Assembly: GCA_029834535.1 (NCBI GenBank)
Contig: JAQMWT010000024.1
Coordinates: forward strand, 248,001-312,000
DNA: 64,000 nucleotides
Reading direction: 5' to 3'
From: Chrysophaeum taylorii
Taxonomy: Eukaryota > Sar > Pelagophyceae > Pelagomonadales > Pelagomonadaceae
The notes under the pieces are model-generated. The model saw only the letters and a list, made by a program, of their open reading frames with translations, was not told the DNA's origin and ran no database searches. Shown here in pieces: positions 57,282 through 64,000 of this stretch; the first letter of the stretch is position 1; every line of letters starts with the position of its first letter. Position numbers and translations under genes: made by a program.

Positions 57282-59999
57282 ATGATGATGTTGCTGCGTC
57301 GTCGACTCGTGAGCACGCTACCCCGGAGCTTCTTGGACCTCGAGAAGTCGGACGCGATGGTCGCGCCCCTCGCGCGGTCCGTGCGGCTGGTGGGATCGGT
57401 GCTGGGAGAGACGATGACGGAGCACGAGGGTCCTCGGCTCCGCGACATGGTCGACTCCCTGCGGAACAAGGCGCGGAACTGGCGCGAGGGTGCTCGGTTT
57501 GAGGAGATTGTGGCGGACGTGGGGGCGCTGTCGTCCCGAGAGTTGCGGGACGTCGCGCGCGCCTTCGCGCACTTTCTCGCGCTCGCGAACGCGGCCGAGC
57601 AAGAACACCGCGTTCTGCGTTTGGAACAGCTCAAGGGCGACGCTCCGCTTCCTCCCAAGCTCGACTCGTGCGCCGGGACGATCGCCAAGGTATTGGAAGG
57701 AAACAAGAAGGAGGATGTCTTGAAGCAGCTGTCGGAGCAACACGTGGAGATCGTGCTGACGGCTCACCCGACCGAAGTGCATCGAAGGACTCTCCTCACC
57801 AAGCACCGGCGCGTGACGGAATTGGTCGGGAGCCTCGAGGGTCGCGCGGAGGGGTACGAGAAGGACGAACTCGTGCGCGAGCTCAAGGGTGTCGTGGGAG
57901 CGCTGTGGGGATCTGACGACGTCCGGCGCGCCAAGCCGACCCCTCAGAAGGAAGCGAGAGGCGGTTTGGCGATCGTCGAAACGTCGCTGTGGGACGCCGT
58001 CCCCAATTTCCTGCGGCGCCTCGACGCTGTGTTGATGAAGGAGGTGGGCGCCCCGCTTCCCCTCAGCGCCCGGCCGCTCCGATTTGCCTCGTGGATGGGC
58101 GGCGACCGCGACGGAAACCCGAACGTCACCGCTCGAGTCACCGAGGAAGTCGTCCGCGCGCAGCGCCGCAAGGGTGCCGAGCTCTATCTCAAGAGTCTCG
58201 AGGGTCTCCGGCTCGATTTGTCGGTGCGCGAAGCGACCGACGACGTCTGGGAGTACGTCGGCGGCGGCGGCGGCGCTTCGGAGGGGGAGAAGAGAGAGCC
58301 CTACAAAGCGTTGGTCGACGAGCTCGCGTCGCGCCTAGAAGCGACGATCGAGTGGGCGGACGGAGGAGAGGAACAAGAAATCCCCCCCCTCTTCGACACG
58401 GCCGAGTTCATGGAGACGTTGGTGATGGCGTACGAGTCGCTGGTGGCCAAGGGGTACCAGGAATTGGCGGACGGCCGGCTCAAGGACGCGATCCGTCGCG
58501 TCGGGTGCTTTGGTCTGCAGCTGGCCAAGCTCGACGTTCGTCAAGAGTCTACGCGTCACACAAACGCCGTCGACGCGCTCGTGCCGGGATACAAATCCTG
58601 GAGCGACGACGAGAAGATCGCGTATTTGAGCCGCGAACTAAACGAAATCAAAAGACCGCTCCTGCACGCTCGAGAGTTCGACGCGGTCGCGAAGAGTTTG
58701 GAGGGCGTCGACGGCGACGTCCTCGCTACTTGTCGGTATGTCGCTTCCGCTCCTCCCAATTCGTTCTGCGCTTACGTCATTTCGCAATCCACCTCGGCCG
58801 CCGACGTGCTGGCGGTCGAGTTTCTTCTGAAGCAAGCGGGAACCGCGACCCCCCCCCGAATCGTTCCGTTGTTCGAGACTTTGAACGACCTCACCAACGC
58901 CCCCGATTCTCTCCGCGCTCTGTTTTCCGCCCCGGGGTACCTCGATCGCGTCGGTCGTACGCAGGAAATCATGGTCGGGTACTCGGACTCGGCCAAGGAC
59001 GCCGGCCGCCTCGCCGCGATGTGGGCGCAATACTCGGCCCAGGAGGCGATGCTCTCGGTAGCTCAGGAATTTGGCGTCGAACTCACCTTCTTCCACGGCA
59101 AGGGCGGGACGGTCGGGAGGGGCGGCAACCCGCAAACCTACGCGGCCGTCCTCGCGCACCCTCCAAACACCATTCAAGGTCGCTTCCGGGTGACGGAACA
59201 GGGCGAGATGATCGCGTTCAATTTCGGGGAGCCGCGCCTCGCGGTGAGGACTTTGGACGTCTACACTGCCGGCGTCCTCCGGGACGCCTTCCGCGACCGC
59301 GCTCCCGTCAAGCCCGAATGGCGCGAGACGATGGCTCGCCTGAGCGAGGTCTCGTGCGAGACCTACCGCGGCGTGGTGCGGAACCATCCGTCCTTCGTCC
59401 CCTACTTCCGCGCCGCTACTCCCGAGCTCGAATTAGGCGCTCTCAACGTCGGCTCGCGCCCGGCAAAGCGCAATCCTACGGGAGGCGTCGAGAGCCTGCG
59501 CGCCATCCCCTGGATATTCGCGTGGTCCCAGACCCGCCTCAACTTGCCCGCCTGGCTCGGCGTCGACGCCCTCCAGACCGCGGATCCGGCGATCCTCGCG
59601 GATATGTACGCGAACTGGTCCTGGTTCAGAACCAACGTCGATCTCATAGAGACGCTCATAGCGCGCACCGAACCAGTTGTCGCGAAAGCCTACGACGACC
59701 GTCTCGTCGAGGACGAAGAGTCTAAGGGCCTAGGCGACGAACTCCGCGCCAAGCTTGAAGCGACGACGAAAGCCCTCGTCGACGTCACCGGACGCGACGC
59801 CCCGGCGAGCGACAACAAGCTCCTCCAGCGCGCCTTGAAGCTCCGCAATCCCTACGTCGACGTCCTCAACGTCATCCAGATCGAGGCCCTCGCGCGCCGC
59901 CGCACCAGAGATCTTGGAGCCAAAGACGATAGTGACCTCAACGACGCCCTCCTAGTCGCTATCAACGGCATCGCCGCCGGACTCCGCAACTCGGGGTAG
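57282..59999 (+). CDS. PEPC: Phosphoenolpyruvate carboxylase
   Basis: 905 aa from ATG 57282, near the family length (about 880-970). All core motifs are present: VLTAHPTEVHRRTLLTKHRRV (catalytic His), MGGDRDGNPNVT, LDVRQESTRHTNAVD, MVGYSDSAKDAGRLAAMWAQY, FHGKGGTVGRGGNP (catalytic loop), EMIAFNFGEPRLAVRTLDVY, and the conserved end LRNPYVDVLNVIQIEALARRR...INGIAAGLRNSG (usual end QNTG). It makes oxaloacetate from PEP and bicarbonate, feeding the TCA cycle or a carbon-concentrating route. Lys replaces the more common Arg in FHGRGG; the essential second Arg in GRGG is kept. The N-terminus MMMLLRRRLVSTLPRSF is basic and amphipathic and could target mitochondria or plastid. No N-terminal phosphorylatable Ser motif of plant type (SIDAQLR) is seen. 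Confidence 0.95.
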   Translation: MMMLLRRRLVSTLPRSFLDLEKSDAMVAPLARSVRLVGSVLGETMTEHEGPRLRDMVDSLRNKARNWREGARFEEIVADVGALSSRELRDVARAFAHFLALANAAEQEHRVLRLEQLKGDAPLPPKLDSCAGTIAKVLEGNKKEDVLKQLSEQHVEIVLTAHPTEVHRRTLLTKHRRVTELVGSLEGRAEGYEKDELVRELKGVVGALWGSDDVRRAKPTPQKEARGGLAIVETSLWDAVPNFLRRLDAVLMKEVGAPLPLSARPLRFASWMGGDRDGNPNVTARVTEEVVRAQRRKGAELYLKSLEGLRLDLSVREATDDVWEYVGGGGGASEGEKREPYKALVDELASRLEATIEWADGGEEQEIPPLFDTAEFMETLVMAYESLVAKGYQELADGRLKDAIRRVGCFGLQLAKLDVRQESTRHTNAVDALVPGYKSWSDDEKIAYLSRELNEIKRPLLHAREFDAVAKSLEGVDGDVLATCRYVASAPPNSFCAYVISQSTSAADVLAVEFLLKQAGTATPPRIVPLFETLNDLTNAPDSLRALFSAPGYLDRVGRTQEIMVGYSDSAKDAGRLAAMWAQYSAQEAMLSVAQEFGVELTFFHGKGGTVGRGGNPQTYAAVLAHPPNTIQGRFRVTEQGEMIAFNFGEPRLAVRTLDVYTAGVLRDAFRDRAPVKPEWRETMARLSEVSCETYRGVVRNHPSFVPYFRAATPELELGALNVGSRPAKRNPTGGVESLRAIPWIFAWSQTRLNLPAWLGVDALQTADPAILADMYANWSWFRTNVDLIETLIARTEPVVAKAYDDRLVEDEESKGLGDELRAKLEATTKALVDVTGRDAPASDNKLLQRALKLRNPYVDVLNVIQIEALARRRTRDLGAKDDSDLNDALLVAINGIAAGLRNSG

Positions 60000-61072
60000 T
60001 CTTCTTCTCGAACTACTACCGATCATCAAGCTAATCAAGAAGAAGAAGAACAACTACGAGTTGCGGCTGATTGCGGATATTGTTATTACTATTATTATTA
60101 TTATTATTATTATTATTGGAAGTCGATCTACTTGGATAATAATATTATGCAGACGACTTTCGCCGCCGCCGAACACAATTTTTTTTTAGGCTACGGTGGC
60201 GAACCGCACTTGGTTGGTACTACGGGTGAACAATCTAGGTTCGTCCGTCCGTCCGTCGCGAGATGATGATGCTGCTGACGTCTCCTACACGTAACCCTCT
60301 GCGGATGGATGGAGGACCTCCCATACCAAACCTTTGATGACCGCGGAGATGACCGCCGAGTTGCTGCTGACTATGCCGCCGCCGGATTATTATTAATACT
60401 ATTATTATTATTATTATTATTATTGGGCTGGATTAACAAAAAAACCTCTACATTTGGCTTCTCTATCGTTCTACCACGGGGCACTCTTGTGCTATTTTGA
60501 TCTTCACAGCTCTGTGCGTGCGTGCGTGCGTGTGTGCGTGCCCAAAGGACTCAGACCAGTCGAAGGTGAAGTTCACGCAAGCCCGGTGTCCGAATGACCA
60601 ACCCTCTGATGTTGAAGGTGACTGACACTGCCTACATTGCACGCTCCATTGATCAACACACAAGTCATCACGTCGGTGTCATCCAAAGATGTACAGGATC
60701 CCCCGAAGAAGTGGCGACCACCTCCAGAAGTGCCTTTATTACCGCCTAAGACTGGACGTCACATGCTTGTTTTGCAGCCCCGCGAACCGCAAATGGACTT
60801 TCCGCCAGAACCGCAAACCGAAACTGAAGAGCGAACTTAGTACGCGAGTCAAAGGCGAGAAGATTAACAAGAGGTTCGATTCAAATACGAGGTGAACTAT
60901 GATGTCCCTAGGAAGGACGCGGCGCGAGATGAGGACAGTGTACCTTTACCGCAAACTCCGTAGGAGGAGGAGCTGGTGAATGATAATGAGGCTATGAAAG
61001 TGACGCTTCCGACGAAGAAAGAAAGAATAAGCCGAGAAAGTCGACGCGAAAGAACTTTGAATACCAGATAAT
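60000..61072. other. Intergenic with TAT microsatellites
   Basis: ATT arrays at about 60083-60118 and 60391-60424, and a GTGC/TGCG run near 60513-60540. Downstream, open frames near 60637-60895 may be the decayed upstream part of the Ty3/gypsy fossil. Confidence 0.6.
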
Positions 61073-62421
61073 ATGGATGAAGATGCGAAGCTTACGCTGA
61101 GTCACTGCGTTCGATATGCGTGGTCTTTCTTCGATCCGATCGTGAGACCAGTGGACTCGCCGCATGTGACTTTTCGTTTCGTTTCAAGGACGCCAACCCT
61201 AAGCCGATCAAGACGACGACGACGCCGGATCGACTCACTCCGCTCGATTGCCTTCGCAAGCAGGATGCCTACTGGTGTCGCGATGGAGTTGTTCGCCCCG
61301 CGAATTTACCTTGGGGATTTCCTGTGCTCATGTTGCCCAAGAAGGGTGCTGAAATTAGAACGTCTAACGCTTTTCATGCTGCCGTGGATTTACGATGATA
61401 CCTCAATGATCAGTTGGTCAATGACAGTTGGCCGAATGTGCGACAGGATGGTGCCTTAGCACTTCTAGCAAAGCGCCGATGGAGAACCTGCGTTAATGTA
61501 AGATGGGGGTATCAAAATTGTCGTCTGGACCCTGCGGCCCAGGACGCAGTCACCGCGATGATCAGCCCTCTTTTTGAGCCCACAGTTCTCTTCGGTTACC
61601 TTTGGGCGTAAAGACCGCCGGAACTCTCTTTTGCAAGCAGATGATCAGCGATCTGTCCAAGTGGATGTACAAGGATTTGATTGCTTCCATTGACGATATT
61701 TCGATGGGAACAAACGATCTCCATAGTCATTTGCAGGTGTTGATTGAAGAAGTTTTTTTTTTTTGCCACCTAGGTCAGCGAGGATACAGTGTTCGAACGT
61801 CGAAGTTCCATCTTCTTAAGGATGATCTTGAGTTTTTGAGCCATATTTCTACGCCGGAGTGTTTGAAACCGAATCATAAGACGCTCGAAGCACTGCAGAA
61901 TGTGCTTCATACGCGAAGGATTACTCCAAGATCGCCGAACCACCGGGACGCTTGTGTCTCGAAGGTGTACCTTTCAAATGGACGCCCGAGCGTCAGAAGG
62001 CGTGGGACACAATTATTGCCGCTTTAGTCGACTCTCGTGGAGTGTACCATCCAAATTTTTGATTTGCCGTTCCAGAAGATACGCTCTGAGACGCGCCTAA
62101 AGATGTGGTCTTGGCGCGTACCTCCTCCAAGTCACGACGAAGTCAAGGAGGAGAAAGGACGAGTTAGTCGCGAGGAACGAATGATTGAGTTGGCGAAGAA
62201 GATGCGACATTACGAGCCCCGTCGCTTGGAGTTGTTCGCTGTCATTCTCTCTCTGGAGTTTTTTTGAGCCTACATCGAAGGTCATAGCACTTTTCTCGAG
62301 ACGGATCATCGCAATCTGACGTTTTTGCGGACTGGGCTTGGCGACAGCCGTATCCGGAGGAGGCGCGAGAACACGAAAAGAACGCCCCCCCCCAGCACGA
62401 AAGCTTAGCGCTTGGGGGTCG
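61073..62421 (+). mobile_element. Ty3/gypsy-type pol fossil
   Basis: A broken LTR-retrotransposon pol. Recognisable parts in order: reverse transcriptase (PWGFPVLMLPKK, WGYQNCRLDP, AGTLFCKQM, SIDDISMG, SKFHLLKDDLEFLSH) and an RNase H start (RRLELFAVILSLEFF, FLETDHRNLTFLRT). Protease, integrase and LTRs were not seen. It carries several breaks and appears cut on its right by the C/A-rich element at about 62422. Age: old enough for multiple breaks, but RT motifs remain easy to read. Confidence 0.8.
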
Positions 62422-64000
62422 GTAGAGATAGAAAACTTCCATTTAGGGTTAGGACCCCCCCCCTTAATCTCACACACCTAAACACCCCAAAATCGCGCTG
62501 TGTCGAACACCGTGCCGCTCTTCGTGTATTAAGAGGACAGGACGAGGAGAGTGGCCTACCCTGCCACCATGCTCTACCAGGGGCACAGTGATTTTTACTG
62601 TTCTCTAGGTTTGGACCCAGTCCGGTACTGGTAGAGAAACGTCCTCCGAAAGATATCGACTCGATCGACGTCTCGGACGACAAAGACGAGCAATCTGCTG
62701 AAGTTCCTGAAAGCTTTAAGGCCGTAGTTAAGTCTCATCGCTTGCTACTGGTGAACAAGTGTGAACAAAGTGTGAAAGGCAAACAACAACGCGCAAAACG
62801 CAACCCCAAAACGATGGCGACTCACGACCCACAAGTCCCGAGTCTGGAAGTAGCGACGCAATTCGCTACACAACAAGCTCTCTGGCACCAGCTCCAAGCT
62901 CATTTGCAACAGCTCAAAGCTAACTTAGATCAACTCGCCGCCGATAACGCTGCCTTAAAAGCCAAAATCGCCGCAGATTACGCCGCTGATTACGCTGATC
63001 TCAGAGCCAAAATCACTGCCGCAATCGAAGCTCAAGACGAGCAATTCGATCAACACGTGTAAATCGATCAAGACGAGCAACTTGAACAAGCTCCCCAACC
63101 AGCTGTTCTTACGGCAACTCCCCTCAAGCAAAAGCAAACTTCTCACGAAGTCGCGACCCAAGACCCGATCATGTCGATGGTCACCCCCCCCCCCCTCATG
63201 CCGACTACTCCACCGGATGTCAAACACCCCACGGCTAAGTCTCAGACCCCACTGCCTTCCCTCCGGACCCAGGCATCGCCAAGGTTACTCCACAACCTGG
63301 CACACCCCACATTCACGAGGACACTCCACCTTGTTCGAATATCGCACCAGCAATGTTGAACGCTCCACCACCACTAAATATTACTCTCCTCACTCCACCG
63401 GAGCCTGCACCTCCTTCACTGGAGCCTTACTCCGCACTACCGGCGACTCCCACATCACCATCTAGTCAAGCTCCCCAATATCCTCGTCAACCCCTTCGTC
63501 GCACTACCCATCCCCTTCCTGACGATCATGCCACCTACGGCCGTGACGGCCCCGGCATCGTCATCCCTGACCAAGCCCCCACCGCGGCTCAAGCTCCTGC
63601 AGCCCTACCGTCGGATTCTCTTGTCCGATATCCATCATCTCCCGCAAGTCACTCTCCTCAGGACTTTCCTCTCCATCCACAAGACCATGCCACCTACGGC
63701 CACGACGGCCCCGGCACTTCCATTCCTACCCCAGCTCCTTCCGCGGCTCAAGCTACTGCCGCCCAATCATCGGACCCTCCTGAGAGACCTTCATCACCTT
63801 TCGAAAGTCGCTGTTCCCCCGATTTGCATCTCCACCCGCGTGACTACGCACTCCACGACTACGACGATTCCCCGTCTCCACTCGAGCAACACTCCACATC
63901 CTTTCTCCAAGTTCCAATGCACCTCCGTCTGCGCTCCAACGCGAGTTGGCCACCACTAAGGCTACATTCCGCTCCCAAACCGCTGAATTGGCCGCAACCA
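62422..64000 (+). mobile_element. C/A-rich repeat element, copy 2, running off the right edge
   Basis: Begins TAGAGATAGAAAA and then CATTTAGGGTTAGG, as does copy 1 at 49123. After a segment of about 190 bp absent from copy 1 (about 62504-62690) it follows copy 1 from GAGCAATCTGCTGAAG through the coiled-coil ORF (ATG at 62814), the Pro-rich part, the two 160-bp units (63528 and 63688) and the start of the second coiled coil at the window end. It has no SINE-like insertion. It sits at the end of the Ty3/gypsy fossil, so it probably inserted there. Open frames are shorter than in copy 1, so it looks broken. Confidence 0.7.
62742..63062 (+). CDS. Copy-2 version of the element's first coiled-coil ORF
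   Basis: From the ATG at 62814 the product is MATHDPQVPSLEVATQFATQ then coiled coil (LQQLKANLDQLAADNAALKA; DYADLRAKITAAIEAQDEQ). It agrees closely with the copy-1 protein at 48891. The upstream extension to 62742 (VNKCEQSVKGKQQRAKRNPK) is also shared between copies, so the true start is uncertain. Confidence 0.4.
   Translation: MLLVNKCEQSVKGKQQRAKRNPKTMATHDPQVPSLEVATQFATQQALWHQLQAHLQQLKANLDQLAADNAALKAKIAADYAADYADLRAKITAAIEAQDEQFDQHV

Noticed and set aside
57989-59725. 578-codon alternative frame inside PEPC
   Set aside because: Arg-rich +1 frame shadow of a GC-rich gene.
60870-60895. GAGGTTCGATTCAAAT, looks like a tRNA B box
   Set aside because: No A box, acceptor stem or anticodon arm could be paired around it.
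62742-63062. Calling the element's first coiled-coil ORF a retroviral-type Gag
   Set aside because: Composition is suggestive, and it lies beside a Ty3/gypsy fossil, but copy 1 has no pol nearby and there is no zinc knuckle; the boundary at TAGAGATAG indicates it inserted into the gypsy fossil instead.

Overview
This looks like a nuclear window from a compact, gene-dense unicellular eukaryote. A stramenopile-type alga is my best guess, but that is inference only. The sequence shows spliceosomal introns (most of 37-75 nt), a mitochondrial complex III subunit, a PPR-SMR organelle RNA protein, cytoplasmic dynein intermediate chain, PP2A-B56, RAD54, a LIG1-type DNA ligase and a eukaryotic/bacterial-type PEP carboxylase. 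Genes are often less than 100 bp apart (METTL5-like and QCR9-like stop codons are 17 bp apart). Most ORFs are intronless. Ser, Asp, Gln and Gly homopolymers encoded by trinucleotide repeats are common.

Layout. 1-2.95 kb: 3' part of a decayed R2-like LINE with a restriction-like endonuclease motif. 3.0-12.2 kb: tight housekeeping block (PPR-SMR, HIR/SPFH, METTL5, QCR9, RAD54, one orphan). 12.2-14.4 kb: repeats only. 14.4-17.0 kb: large GNAT-bromodomain-AP2-like chromatin protein. 17.2-27.0 kb: two multi-intron genes pointing at each other. They are paralogues with an N-terminal UBZ4-type finger and a SIN3-type PAH domain, and eight intron positions are shared. 27.2-28.6 kb: myristoylated EF-hand protein. 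28.6-33.9 kb: mostly non-coding, with one small gene, one decayed coiled-coil gene, a helicase scrap and LINE 3' ends. 34-39 kb: orphan, JmjC/cupin hydroxylase with a LINE fragment inserted at its stop codon, orphan, dynein intermediate chain. 39-50.4 kb: mobile/fossil zone with a possible viral terminase scrap and a 7.7-kb repeat of unknown class with strong strand composition skew, itself carrying a 366-bp SINE-like insertion. 50.4-60 kb: PP2A-B56, DNA ligase I, ankyrin protein, PEPC. 60-64 kb: microsatellites, a broken Ty3/gypsy pol fossil, and the start of a second copy of the 7.7-kb repeat.

Most noteworthy: (i) the UBZ4-PAH inverted paralogue pair, an architecture I do not recognise; introns are as small as 37 nt, one copy has a GC-AG intron, and intron 1 is a stop-free multiple of three in both copies; (ii) the unclassified C/A-rich repeat family, seen twice, whose second copy supplies the empty site for a SINE-like insertion with a 9-bp target duplication; (iii) an R2-like LINE family whose truncated 3' ends can be read with target duplications in three places, one exactly on a host stop codon. 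No computation was run; all homology calls are from motif recognition.
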